A stretch of 64,000 bases of DNA from Eumeta japonica. Its lineage: Eukaryota > Arthropoda > Insecta > Lepidoptera > Psychidae. The translations under genes and the position numbers were made by a program. The stretch lies in assembly GCA_005406025.1 (NCBI GenBank), contig BGZK01000189.1, forward strand, positions 310,001 to 374,000. The letters run 5' to 3'. The notes beneath the pieces are model-generated. The model ran no database searches, was not told where the DNA came from, and was given only the letters and a program-made list of their open reading frames with translations. This document shows, one piece after another, positions 48,086-60,301 of this stretch (its first letter is position 1; every line of letters begins with the position of its first letter).

Positions 48086-50189
48086 TGGTCAACTGACATT
48101 CTCTATCTGATTCGAGTAGAGCAATACCAAAAATAAATAAAACACTTTGCGAAAGTCAGAATTTTCATTTTGTCGTGCAAATCTCTTTAGGGCCCGCACA
48201 TCCCTTCTAAACCACTTTAGGGCCTCATTGTCAGTTCGGTCCCGGGCTACGATTGGATCCTTATATTTTATTGCTGCGGACACAAAAGTAACACGATATT
48301 TTCACGCGGCGAAAGTACGCGGGACTTGAATACGAACTATCCTTCCTATATACATCCTTATTCGAGGTCGCCCAAAGATTTTAAGGCTATTGCCTTTCGG
48401 GCTTACTTTATCCAACTCCACAAAAAAGGCTGGTATAAGAAATATCGGTTGACAAGATAAGCGGACGCACAGAACGGATTTTCTCCATCTATAAACCTGA
48501 AGATCGATTTATTTACTGATATTATATTAAGATATTATACAAAATAGACTCCTCGCTTCGATTTGTATTTGAATAAAAACGATTTATTAAAGTCGTTTAA
48601 TTTTCAGAGCGCGCTTTATTGCTAATTCTTAGTTCTGTAAATTAATTAGAATTAATTTAGAAGATAATGCCAGAATTTAGGTGTAAGTTGAACTTGCTTT
48701 TAATGCTATAATAAGATTTTAGCTGTGCTGAGGGTTGAACTAAGTAAGTGTACTATTTCAGAATTACCCAAATATAGTTAAAATAAATATTTCAAAAATA
48801 GTTTTGTAGCCGATATTTCTGTACGATCTTATTAAAATTATAATCTAATTATATGTTTTTTATTCGTAATTAAAAGAAGAATTCTGGCAATTTTTTGTTA
48901 TTGAGAAGTCAAGTAATGTTTTTCATCAAATAGATATGTAATTTTTTTGTCTTTCTCTGATGCTACCAACGAACAGTTAGCTTTTGTAAAATTATTATTT
49001 TTCATTCTTTATATTATAATACGCAAAAATTACTGAATAATTACAAATTGCTGTTTCTTGTTTTCTTCACACGATATGACGGAGGCCTAGTACATATATG
49101 AGTATCTGTCTTCTTTATATTTGTATATCATTCAATGTAACGAGGAAATGCGAAAAACAAAACCAAAATTTCTTTTATTGAGTCCGGTTACTGAAATGTT
49201 ATTGCAAATATTTATATGTTAATTTTTCAATACTACCCATTTCATTTGGTTCGTAAACACTCTGGAGTATTTGATCGCGAATTTCCTTTTTGCCAGCCTA
49301 TTTCGTAGTAATTTAATTTGACGTAAAATAGGTTAATTAATATGAATTTATAGAAATAGAAAAATGGATTAATCTATTTGTGACACCTTTGCATTAAAAG
49401 AAATGCCGATTATAATAAAACTACGCTATTATATAGACATAAATACAAGCATACAAAAACACGGACCTTCAAAATTGTTGATAAATGACAAAAAAAACAA
49501 TGCAGAATTATTTCACAAATTAATAAGAGTAAGAAAGCATCCAGAGCTATTGTTATATTACATTACATTACAACGCATTATTATATTACAGTACAACACA
49601 CGAAACTCTGCCGATGTGAAGCTAGTCACGAAAACGTCGCAATGGCATAAAATAGGAAAGCGGGTAAAATGAAGAAATGGTTGGAGAGCTTTGAACCACC
49701 GCATTGTATCATTCGCCGATAATTCAGAGCGGCAGAGCTTTGTACGTTGTACTGTACGTTACAACGGATACGATACGATAAAAGATATTAAATTTTTCAA
49801 TAATTCTCAAAAAAAAACCTGATTAAACACTTCCCTTTAAAATAATAATTTTGCAAACGGCAACTGTATTCGTTAAGTTTCATGAATGTTTCGGATTAAA
49901 ATTACTCGAAAAGCATTTTCAACAATTCCATTTTTTTCGTTTTGAGCTTTTAATCACTGAAAAAATTTCGTGTGTCGTCATGTAAAAATGAATTCGTTTG
50001 TATAAGCACACCGTTGTGTTGCCTTTGAGAGATACGTCGGACGTAAAACGTCAAAGGAAATGCGTTGGGAGAGAATGACGCGCTGTATTCCCAACATTCC
50101 GCAAAGTTACAGCCCTTTACATATTTCAAGTCATTTTATTTTTGGCGCTTACTGTCAAAGGATCATGGAAACCGTGTTGTTATTTTAAC
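48086..50189. other. AT-rich stretch, no gene recognised
   Basis: A GC-richer portion at 48,170-48,330 carries overlapping frames on both strands that I cannot assign. The rest is AT-rich. Confidence 0.4.
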
Positions 50190-51200
50190 GGACTTCACAA
50201 AAAAAAGAGGACGTTGTATGTTTGTCTGTCTGTATGTATTTTTTATGTACGTTAAGCGATAATTCTGTCAATTATGACCCCATTTGGAAATTTTTAAATT
50301 TTGATTTTTTTTTAATTTTATAAAGCACTTATATTATCGAGATGGTCCCGTAGTCACGAGTCAGGATCTGTTTGGATCCCAAAAAAATGTATGAATGCCC
50401 TCAAATATTATGTACATGTTTGTATAGTATACTTGAGTTAGTTTTTTTAGTTAAGGTATTCACGTTCATGCGTCTAGCATGCTAAGATGGTAATGGAAGC
50501 CTCAGCACTCTTCAAGCGACATAATATTCAAAGTTTCAAGACTACGCTTTTACTGCTGAAGAGTTCCATCATAGGAAGAAACCTTCACGCCTGCATTGTT
50601 TTTTTGGTGTACAAGAACCTTATCCAACGCCAGAACGGCCTGTATGTAAAGTTTCAATACTATGCTGTTCACCGTTGAAGAATTCCATTGTAGGAAGAAA
50701 CTTTCACGACTGCATCATCAACTGGTGTATAAAAACACTATTCATCGTTAGAGTAGCCCATATGAAAAGTTTCAAATCTGTGCTATTCACCGTTGAAGAG
50801 CTTCATCGTAGAAGGAAACCTTCACAGTCGTATTGTTCTCTAAAGTCCAGAGACCCTAGATTGATTAGCAGCGGACAATAAATTCGAGATCGTAATACCG
50901 CTTTTCCACGTGCTTCATACAAAACTAAAGAAGATGCTTTGTCAATTTTATTAACCAAGGCTTGATCCACACGCTAACTAGCTGAAAAATGTGAAATAAA
51001 ATAACTTTCATAAAAATAAAAAACACACCATCATCAAAAACCTATTCATATAATTGCTTAAATAGACTCCAAAAACAAATAAATAGTTGTTTTTAGAGTC
51101 GATTACAGTAAAAGCAAGGCAAAGGAACGTATAATATATAAGCATGAATACGAAACGTTAAACATTAGGTCAAAAAGGAGATCTCCTAAGGAGACATAAC
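50190..51200 (+). repeat. dispersed repeat D (copy 2) with 118-bp tandem units
   Basis: Starts with CGGACTTCACAAAAAAAAGA and contains ATGGTCCCGTAGTCACGAGT. It then has three tandem ~118-bp units, each beginning AAGTTTCAA (50,531, 50,649, 50,767) and containing TTCACCGTTGAAGA- and GGAAGAAACCTTCAC-type words. After the array the sequence again follows copy 1 (TTTTATTAACCAAGGCTTGA at 50,949; CCAAAAACAAATAAATAGTTG at about 51,069). The short frames over the units have no recognised product. Confidence 0.65.
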
Positions 51201-51779
51201 TGTGTCCGATTTATCTTTAGACATTAAAGTAGGTATATTGAACTTGAAAATACCTCGTAGTTTTCCAAACGCTCCCAAGCCAAGCTGAATTCTTTATGTA
51301 ACCTTTATATCAATAAACTAATATACGTCTACTTGGTGCAGTCTATCACAAGCAGATGTATCCGTCAACAACTACGATTGAAGAGTTACCAACTAGAAGT
51401 AACACATTAATTTTTATCCTGTTAATTTTCAGTTTTTAGACTCACTTCTTTGGAAATTGTCTTGATGTTTCTAATCATGGCGCATAAGTTATTCAGCGAT
51501 TTCGCCATTATAACCTTATTATTAACAAATGGAAGGTGAGTAATATAATCACCGTCGATGTTGATGTTGTATTCTTTCCACTGTAAAAGCTTAAAAAGCG
51601 TTTTCCGACGCTGTCGTGAATAATGTTGGAGATATTCGAGTGGAGACAGAGAAGAAAGAAGAAATACTGCTTTCTCCCCAAATATTTATATTCTTCTCTT
51701 TTTTTAGAACTACTTTATCACAGTATCTCTAGACAAAATTTATCATAGAAAATATGCTTATTAATAATATAAAAATAAT
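51201..51779. other. AT-rich spacer, no gene seen
   Basis: No recognised feature. Confidence 0.4.
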
Positions 51780-52386
51780 AATAAAGAAAACCTTACGAAA
51801 TGCTCAATCAGACGGCGCATACGCGCTGCACCCGCGCGTCATGCCCGGACACGTGACGAACGGGCTATACGATGTATTATTTTTAAGGAATTTATCTAGT
51901 CACTTACCTACAAATGACACTTGATGTTGTCAGTGATGTAAAGGTCGCCGATGGTATTATAACAGTCTCCGATTTTCCATATGTAGGAAAATTACCGTGT
52001 AAACCATAAGCAGCACGGAATACTACTCGTGGACTCGCAGGTTGTTGACTGTCAGGGTTTCACTATAGTCTTAGACTCAAGCTATGTCACCTCTGCAAAC
52101 TCCCCAACAATAAATCATGTTTTCATATTCGATAGCAATGAAAGGTATTGTTATTAAACACTTCAATATTGATTTGAGCGTTGCATGACAGGGTGGGCGG
52201 GTTTGGGAGTGTGCATGGTTTGGGAGTGGTTACTAATCGTTAGAGCTGTATTTCGTACGTTTTTTTTTTCATTTTTTTCAGAAACGGCTACTATATTGAC
52301 TATGGTTTATGTGGCAAACTTGTTCTAAAAAAGAAGGAGATTATGATAATTGTGAAAAGATACATGATCGATTCCATACGGTATAC
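51780..52386 (+). repeat. dispersed repeat A/B, empty copy B
   Basis: Shares ordered blocks with 8,410-9,952 (ACACGTGACGAACGGGCTAT at 51,850; AATTTATCTAGTCACTTACC; GACTCGCAGGTTGTTGACTG; AACTTGTTCTAAAAAAGAAG; TTCCATACGGTATA at the end). At the place where copy A carries transposon sequence, this copy continues without interruption through CCATATGTAGGAAAATTACC. It serves as the pre-insertion reference. Confidence 0.75.
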
Positions 52387-52534
52387 ACTGTTTGGAAGGC
52401 CAGGCAAACAACATAGATTTCCACACGATACGATCTTTTGTATGACTTTACTGATTCATTGACGTTCATCAATCGTTTGATGCACACTCTTCGATTAAAA
52501 TCTGGACCTTCTTTAACATGCCACTGGTTTAGCC

Positions 52535-53625
52535 TCCCTCTCAATGACGGGTCCAGCAACGGCATCGTTCGGAGAGGACATACAAATGGTGATATCCGTC
52601 CTCCGAACGGTCAAGAGCTCGGAGATCTCCGAGTTCGCCCGCGATCTACGTTCATGCAGAAACGTAGAAGACAAACTAAACGTATTAGTCAAGCAACATC
52701 ATCTGATGGTCAATTTAGAACACATATAAATGTCTACATCCGGGTGTAGTAGCTCCCCTTCGAGACACTTCACTGTCTCCTTTCTGACCACCAACCGGTC
52801 CCGCTGAAAATGGGACCACCCGATAGCGGGAGTCCTAATCCTATTCTAAAAAAAAATTACTGATTGGAAAAAAGTATCGATCGAGTTTGAGAAAATCGTC
52901 ACTCCATCTCTTAATAGCATTCCCGATGACATTAGCACAACTGACGAAATAGACTCTGCCATAGGTAGAGCACCTACCAATCACATTAGGATAGTGGTCG
53001 AGAAAAGCGGGCGAGAGATTCCGGCGTTCTCGGATCGCAGGAGGCTCCCGGCCAACATTCTCGAATTGATAAGAGCAAAAAACGCTCGAACGCATACCCC
53101 ACTGCAAATCCAGAACGTGAGCACTCCAATATTCAATATTCACTTCAATAAGCACTCCAATCACACCGAATGAGGGCTCGCATTGAAGAAGTTTGAAATG
53201 AGAACTGGAGCGATCTCAGGGAAGAAATTACACCGTCACACAAAGCATTTTGGAAGGTCACCAAAGCACTCAAACAGAGAAGTATATCCCTATACCTCCT
53301 CTCAAAAAAACCGAATAATTCCGTTCCCCTAGACGATGCGGAGATAGCGAAGTGCTTAGCGGATAGTATCGAATCTCAATGCTTTCACGTTTCCCTTCCG
53401 TAGTACATTGCTCATACTCAACATATCAAGGAAGAGGTTCAGAACAAAGCCTTCCTCGAACGCAAAGACGATTTGCCTCCCGTCTCGCTCAGCGAAGTCC
53501 AAACGCTGGTGAAATCCCTCAAAACCAAAAAGGCATCGGACCTCGATTGTATTAGTAATAAAGCAATCAAATGCTTTTCTTTGCCGCTATTGGACTTACT
53601 AGTCGCGATACACATGATTGACTAA
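52535..53625 (+). mobile_element. Jockey-type non-LTR retrotransposon relic, endonuclease deleted
   Basis: From 52,544, TASFGEDIQMVISVLRTVKS and SEISEFARDLRSC resemble the C-terminus of a Jockey gag-like ORF1, stopping at 52,727-52,729. At about 52,770 SDHQPVPLKMG matches the last motif (SDH) of the APE-type endonuclease. Then come DWKKVSIEFEKIVTPSLNSI, DDISTTDEIDSAIG, DRRRLPANILELIRAKNA, and in shifted frames TPSHKAFWKVTKALKQRS, LDDAEIAKCLADSIESQC and LSEVQTLVKSLKTKKASDLD followed by ISNKAIKC. The last is the start of the RT domain. The roughly 600 bp encoding the rest of the endonuclease are missing between ORF1 and SDH, and the RT ends at about 53,620. Both genes are dead. Confidence 0.8.
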
Positions 53626-53970
53626 GCGTAGGTATTCCTCTACTAATTAGGTCTTAGACCATAGCTCTCCTATTCCACCCGGCCGCTTCCACGCCGGGCA
53701 GGTAAAATGGACCCGACCCGTGTTGGTATCCAGTGACTCTTATGCCGAGACAATTTCTTAAGGAATCGCCCATAGGGTATGTCACGCACCGTCGATACCC
53801 CCACATGTCGTCCGGCCACGTTCGGTGAAGCTATTTATAGAAACCAGATATATAGCATTGCCGACCAAATTATTCCAACTTCAGAGGTAAGTTTTTAAAG
53901 GGTTTCAGCCCCACACTACCCGCTACTTGCTCCTCCTCGCAGCAAGAGGGGAAAAAAATGGTTTAGAATG
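53626..53970. other. GC-richer segment of unknown origin
   Basis: Directly follows the broken RT (CCACCCGGCCGCTTCCACGC, GTCACGCACCGTCGATACCC, CGTCCGGCCACGTTCGGTG). It has no recognisable frame. It could be non-coding terminal sequence of a retroelement, joined by deletion. Confidence 0.35.
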
Positions 53971-54659
53971 CGAAATATTTTCTAGGTCGCCCCTTGCTGA
54001 TTTGTTCCATTCGTTTAGATACATTGTTAGATATATATGGATAGGTATATAATTTTAGTTGATAATATATGATAAACAAAATAAAATTAAGTTACTATCA
54101 ACATCATATGAAATGAACTTCGGTAAATATGCCCGTTCAAGTAATAAATTGTAAAATTAATGAATCACATTAATAAGTGCGTTTATTCATCACGTACGGT
54201 TGAAGTAAATCTTTCTATTTGGCGTTGTAGCGCCTATTATTATTAACTAAATATTAAAAACTTACTATAGCTTTTGTGCCTTGGTTCTGTTATGATTATG
54301 ATATTAAGTTACTTCCCAGCAAAGATCATGCAATGCGCCTAAAAATTACTTACTTCAAAAACGTTCATCGCACATTTAGTTTTTCTGCACCAAAAATAAC
54401 GCGCGAGCAAACAAAAAAGACAGTGTACGCAATATAATGCAAGACATAAATTCTATCAGTTCGTAGGAAAAAAATAAATAACACAGGCGATAAATAAGGC
54501 GAGTTATATTATATACTTAATTAGATAAGTAGTCTTAGTGATAAGATACATAACGCACACATACGTAGGCGCCGTGACGGGTGGTGTCGCTCTATGAAGG
54601 AACAAAAATTATAGTAAAACTATATTAAATTATAGTAAAACTCACGCCTACATTCCAGA
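53971..54659. other. AT-rich spacer, no gene seen
   Basis: No recognised feature. Confidence 0.4.
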
Positions 54660-54742
54660 AGTGTAGGCAAGACTATAGAATTCCACGATCTTTGCTTATT
54701 TCTCTTATTTCACTGACATCCATCGATCTTTTCATGTATTCT
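54660..54742 (-). pseudogene. non-LTR retrotransposon 3' tail (copy 5 of 6)
   Basis: The minus strand reads EYMKRSMDVSEIREISKDRG followed by IL and a stop. This corresponds to the ACMKxLMDVxEAREIC end of the family, with the tail TGCCTACACT beyond. Only ~25 codons remain. Confidence 0.6.
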
Positions 54743-55897
54743 TCAGGTAATAAATGTACTTTGTATGAGTTTTTCATTAGAAACGAAAATATTATGCTAA
54801 CATTGAACTCGTAATTCGCATGCGCTCGACGTTTTCAGAGGATGCGCGAACGATGAATTAGTTATTTATAAGGGAATCGATTTTTTATAAGGAAATCGAT
54901 TTCACGAAAATAATTTTACGGTATCCCGCTGTATATATTTCACGTGACGATAACAAATTGGCAAAGGAACCGAGTAAAAAAGCTCGTTCAGTCGATGATA
55001 AAAAAAAAATCGGCAAAATGCGTATTGAAACAAATTTAACACGCAGGAAATAAACGTTCACATATAATACTTGAATGATGAATATATTTCTTTTATAAAA
55101 TGGCAATTTTTTAAAATGGTCATAAACTGATTAATTAAATAAATTGAAATAGTTATAACTCAAAATGTCCAAAATGAATTTTGTTTGTATTGAATGATAA
55201 CATATTTAAAAACAAAATATTGTAGACTCTTGCTTTAAACGTCTTGAGCTTATTGAATGAAAATCAAAACATTATATTTTCTTAAAAAGTACACATAAAA
55301 ATAGATTAGGTAATAAAAGTGTAAATAATAATCATTTTTTTCGAAAACATCCGTGATAGACAATACATATTAATACTACCACTCTCAAGTACAGAACTGG
55401 TTAATACTGCACCTCAATTGCGAATTTTATTTTAAATATGCATTTCATGAAAAATGGCATTGCAAATCAAACTCTATTCTCATCATCACCACCACCAAAA
55501 CATCTTAGAATCGTTAATCATAATTACGTACGAGTATAACACCAACATTCCTACAGAATAATGTTCATATTAGATAAATTTGTTGAAACAACGAGACTGT
55601 TGAAAATATCGATGTTTCATTCATTTTTAGTATACCTAATTTGTAGATGTTAAACGTCACTACACGGTACAATAAAAATAAGCAAGTGTTAGATTAAACC
55701 AATATAGATAAACAAAAGTTCGAGGAGATTATAGGAGTATACTAAAGCGGACAATGCGAAAAAAATTGTAATATACACCTCATTACCTATAGGTAAGAAA
55801 TTACTTAGTATAGAGCGGTAAGGTTGAACGCAAGTGTTAGCAACGAGCGGGATCAAAATTTTTGAATACAAATATTGTCAATGTCCGCTCTGTAAAA
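54743..55897. other. AT-rich spacer, no gene seen
   Basis: No supported gene or repeat. Confidence 0.4.
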
Positions 55898-56762
55898 GAG
55901 CGTCCATTAATTATGAGAGGCGATTTTTCGAGATCTCTCCTCATTAGTGAGATGTGGTGAGGTTTGGCTCGAAACCTTCCCCCCTCCTAATCTAATCTCA
56001 TGTGAGATTTTTTTAAATTTTCTGAGGAGCTGTTCGATCTCATGCTGAACCTGCAATACCAAGCCTTTATTTTTCAGGAACCTTTGTTTTGCTACTTTCC
56101 ATTACTTTGTCACTTCTGCCTGGCAGCACTTCATCTTTTTGTAGATGTTACAATTTTTCCCTTATAATAATCATGATAACTCATTTTGAATGAGTGACGG
56201 CGTTGACTTAGTCGTCCAATAACATAAACATAACCCCATTACACATTGGCGTTTTTAGGGTCACTGCATCCCCGCCTCCACCGAAGGTACTGTCGTATAC
56301 GGCTATGTGAAAAAAAACTCACGTTGTTGAGGCAGATTAGCAGCGGGGATGCGCCGGTGCACGAATAAGTGGCGTCGCTGATTTATAGATAAAGCCAATG
56401 TTTAGAGATATAAGGCTTTACTAACAAGTCGCTAAACAGCAGGTCGGGATTTATCCGCACATCTGCTACCCAGCGCGTACGCAGCAGCATTCGGCGAGTC
56501 GAGCATTCAGCTAGCCGGCCGGTGGTGGCTAAACAATGGCCTCTCCATTGCTACTTTGTGGCGTTCGCACAACCGCGATAGGTATCATTCTGTAAGATTT
56601 AGACAGATCTTAGTAGAGAATTTCTAGCAATTTTATACTGTTTGGAAAAGAAAATTACGAGACATTTGCCGAGACCCCATCTCTCCTCCACGTGAGATTG
56701 GGAGAGATCCGGCTTGACGCCCACCTCCCGCCCAAAATACTTTAAGTAATTAATGGATGCTC
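55898..56762. repeat. 865-bp segment bounded by 17-bp inverted repeats
   Basis: GAGCGTCCATTAATTAT (55,898-55,914) and the reverse complement of 56,746-56,762 (GAGCATCCATTAATTAC) agree at 15 of 17 bases. Just inside, both ends contain GAGATCTCTCC / GAGAGATCC and TGTGAGATT / CGTGAGATT words. It is probably a non-autonomous DNA transposon (MITE-like) enlarged by, or containing, the GC-rich block at 56,430-56,590. No coding frame. Confidence 0.55.
56430..56590. promoter_or_regulatory. GC-rich block with paired inverted Sox-type words
   Basis: ACAATGG and, six bases on, CCATTG form an inverted pair of Sox-like sites near 56,535-56,552. Other words are TTTATCCGCACATCTG (56,450) and CTTTGTGGCG...CAACCGCG (56,562, Runx-like). 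The motif density resembles a developmental enhancer, but no conservation data are available here. Confidence 0.25.
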
Positions 56763-57484
56763 CGTAACGATATTGCTTAAATGTGTTTGATGAACCTCTA
56801 TCTGCTGACGACCTGATAAATATGCCGTAAGAAAATAGTTCGTTTCAAAGATGTTAGTCAAATAAATGTAAACTTTTAATTAGGCGATTGAAGATTATAT
56901 AAAAGAGCACTAATCAAAATTTTATGTATAACAAAAGACAGAGGTTAACTTTGATATTGATACTAGAAATCGACATAGAAGAATCACACGAAAATTGACG
57001 AGAGAGGGAATTTTAGCTTTGAAAATGCTTTTTCGATCGCTTTGGTTAGAGGTACCCGTTTTGAACAAAAGTGCCACAGAGGCCTAGCTACCTCAATTAG
57101 TATTAGAAAGGAATAAAATTAGAATCAAAAAATGCGTTAGTAAGCTACCTAAAAAACTACAAAAAAAAATGTAAATAATTTATTTAAAACTAAAAAAAAT
57201 ACGAACTAAACTCAAAACCGAAAAAGGCCATTCAAACTTTGACAAAAAACCTTCGAGAGTATTAAATTATCTACTGTTTATAGTGTCTATAATCATAAAA
57301 ATCGGTACTTTTGTGGTCCTTTATTTTATTTTAATTTGTTCAAAAATTTTTAAAACCGTATTAACGTTATATACGATTTCACGAAAGGTTATAAAATATG
57401 TATAAACGTAGTTCTTGATGTGCTTAATTTTGATTTCAAGATTAGTCAAGTATCGTCATTTTTAAAAAGTTGACATCACTGATA
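56763..57484. other. AT-rich spacer, no gene seen
   Basis: No supported feature. Confidence 0.4.
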
Positions 57485-58512
57485 CGCGGGGCGCACTATA
57501 AGTTTTTGAAACTGGCCACTTACATAGACAATATTTAAAAAATAATTGCTACATTTGAAAATGGAAAGCTTTGGCTATTAGTAAACAAGTTAATATATTT
57601 GTTTATTAACAAATTAATAAAAAAATACAGTTTGTTTCATCTAACTGTCAATTGTTTTTACATTGTAGCGTCATTTTGAAAATTGCGTGTCTTCACCACT
57701 ATGGATTAAAATCGTGAAAATTTTCGTAGCATGATTTACTACGATTTTAAGTGTAATATGATAGTTCAGCAGAGTCTCACTCGGCTTCTAACTGCTTTTG
57801 GCGATGAAGCTTTTTTTTAAAAGGACTATTTATAACTGGTTTGCAGAATTCAAGTGCGAGTGTGTCAATTTTAGTGACAAATTACATGATGATTGCCCGT
57901 CCACAGCTGTGAACAACAAAAAGGTTAACGTTGTGCGTCGTATGATCAAAACAGACAGGCATGTGACCTACCATGAAATTCAGACACTCTTAGGCATAGG
58001 AATGAGTTAAATACAATCAATTCTGCACAAACATTTGGGTGTGAAAGAGCTGTGCTTACAGGGGATCCCACACAATTTGACTGAGGTTTAAAAAACGGAC
58101 GCGTCACTTGGTGCATTATCATGCTTACCGGATTCAAGAAAGGAGCAAGGAGCATTTATTGCTACAACCCCAAAGCAAAGCAACAATCGACCGTATGGAT
58201 CTAACGAGATGAGCTGAATCCAAAGTGGTGCTCAAGCGAAGTACCTGTAAACGGATGATTGAGTCTTCTTTTAATAAGACTAGTCAAGTATCTATTTTTG
58301 CTTCGAAGAATTGTCGTACCGTAAATAGTGTTTGGTATGTGACCATTTGTTTGCCAAAAGTTATTGATGAACTTCATAAAAATGACCGTAAACGTCGTAT
58401 TATTTTGCACCATGACAATGCCAGTTCTCACACGTCTCAAAATAAATTAATTTTTGCCCATTTATAGTAATTTTTTTCTTATTCCTTCCAGAAATTTTTA
58501 GTATGCCCTACG
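57485..58512 (+). mobile_element. mariner element, copy 1 (internally deleted, TA-flanked)
   Basis: A 1,028-bp mariner of the SETMAR-like group. Left TIR GGGGCGCACTATAAGTTT and the inverted right end CGTAGGGCATACTAAAAA, with TA at 57,483-57,484 and 58,513-58,514. Transposase pieces: TIYNWFAEFKCECVNFSDKL (HTH region, from about 57,825), DRHVTYHEIQTLLGIGMS (stop at 58,008-58,010), then KRMIESSFNKTSQVSIF, VWYVTICLPKVIDELHKNDR and ILHHDNASSHTS (second Asp kept). Compared with the copy at 61,486, about 35-40 bp around the first catalytic Asp (IVTGDETW in the family) are missing near 58,147. About 250-265 bp including the third Asp are missing after 58,440. A ~45-bp AT-rich insertion is present near 57,575-57,620. 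It cannot encode an active enzyme. Confidence 0.85.
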
Positions 58513-58514
58513 TA

Positions 58515-60239
58515 TAATGCGTATTTGATAACGGGTAGTGCGTTGCGTTAGCTTTTAGTACAATCCGGCTTGGCAAATAACAGATAGATATGTCATAGGT
58601 ACATTGAAATATTTTTTCGATTGCCTCAGTAGAGGCCCCATTTCTAGCGTAAATGTGAATCTGCTCTGGTATCGTCAGCTCTAAGTAAATAATTGAGGTG
58701 TAGATAGATCTGTGGTAAGAATTACATGACAGTAAGAAAAAAATATAAATAATTGTTGATTTTTTTTTCAATAATTTCCAAAAAAAAACCAAAAGAAGGA
58801 GGTGTATAAGAATTTTTAAAAGGCACTTTTGAATATATTTATTTTGTTATAGGTTTTTAATTTTTATATCAAAGATTGACCGAATATCTAGATTGTCTTT
58901 TTTGGTTTTTGAGAATAATGAAAATGTTTAGAACTACGATTTCTTAAAATCGGCCGTTTCACGACTTACAACTTGCATTGAATGTGAATGGAAGTGTTGA
59001 TATTGGTTTATAATATAAATGATTTATTTTACATAACAATAGAGATTTTTTGATCCTTTAAAAAATATTTTTAATCTTGAAATTTGTAAGAAATTGAATT
59101 TCGTTTTTGTTTCTTTTATTTTTTTCTTTTATTATTGAGTTCATTTTCCAACGTACCCGAAGGTCATAGAGTACGAGATTTGTGCAATTTCCATAATATC
59201 AATTAGATAAGAATTGACCATTTAAAATTCAGTTTTAAAGATTCAGAAGTTTATTTGCCTTTCTTCTTTATTTATCAGTTGTAGTAAATATGAATTCAAA
59301 AAACAATGAAAACAGATGTGTAGGTATTAGGATACGAGCAATGAAATAAGTGTACATCTCAATAATGTTTGTAGTTATTATAATTCTACTATTCATTTCA
59401 AAGCTTATTTAATGATTCCCATTAATTACATAGAGGATGCTACAGAGCTACGATAGATACGGAACAAGCTTACGCTGTTGATTTAGAAATGTTTCGATTA
59501 CCACACCGGCTGACGTTGAATATTTATGCAAAAATTAGTTTTCGCAATTCTCTGTTCTGTTTCTCGACAAAGATTAATCTCCCTTATTCTCATAAAAAAT
59601 GAAAGCCAGCCACTTGGAAGCGCCTGTGATAGCATCTCTTTTTTTTTTGTTTGAACATCACGACAGTACTAGATTACATTTGTAGCAGCCAGTAGCATAT
59701 ATAAAAGTGTTTCATGTTATGAGTGACATAAACCGAGCTAGAGTTTGTCAGCTGGAATGTAATAATATAACATTGTCGTAGATGAGAATTTCCCGTTGCT
59801 ATAATTTCCACAGCTTCTTTGAGGTCGCGTATAACGGACTTTGTTATGAAAGTAACTGTTCTTTCTTTATAGATGTCAAATGGAAAAATTGGAATATCGA
59901 TTTATGAGGATTTAAAAAAAAATTTTGAAGTCGTTGAATGCAGTGCCGAATAAAGTTAATTGAAATCGAACAAAGACGATATTTATCGATACAATAACTA
60001 GTAGAAAAAAATGTTTTGAAAAATTGTTAAAATAATAACATTTTAAATTCACAAATGTTCTTTGAGAAAAATTTATTACAATTACTGTAAATATATAAAT
60101 TACTGTAAATATTTAAATCATAATTATATAAATAATTGTGAATCGATAATTTCCTGAAAGTCTATTCGTGATTCTGAGAACTGTTTCTTTTTACACGACC
60201 TTGCGACCCAAAGAAGGATAAATATGTTTATCAGCATTT
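58515..60239. other. AT-rich spacer, no gene seen
   Basis: No supported feature. The frame at 58,508-58,792 (minus) overlaps the mariner end and is chance. Confidence 0.4.
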
Positions 60240-60301
60240 ATCACATTAATCACGTATGTATATATTTGTAGACACATACGTACATACGTGATTAATGTGA
60301 T
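60240..60301. repeat. hairpin, perfect 21-bp arms, 20-nt loop
   Basis: Left arm 60,240-60,260 (ATCACATTAATCACGTATGT...) is exactly complementary to 60,281-60,301. Pairing continues imperfectly outward (CAGCATTT at 60,232 against AATTGCTG at about 60,306-60,313). Arm length and loop size would fit a microRNA precursor as well as a short foldback repeat. Confidence 0.85.

Noticed and set aside
57946..58440. minus-strand frames at 57,946-58,155 and 58,201-58,440
   Set aside because: Shadows of the mariner transposase on the plus strand.
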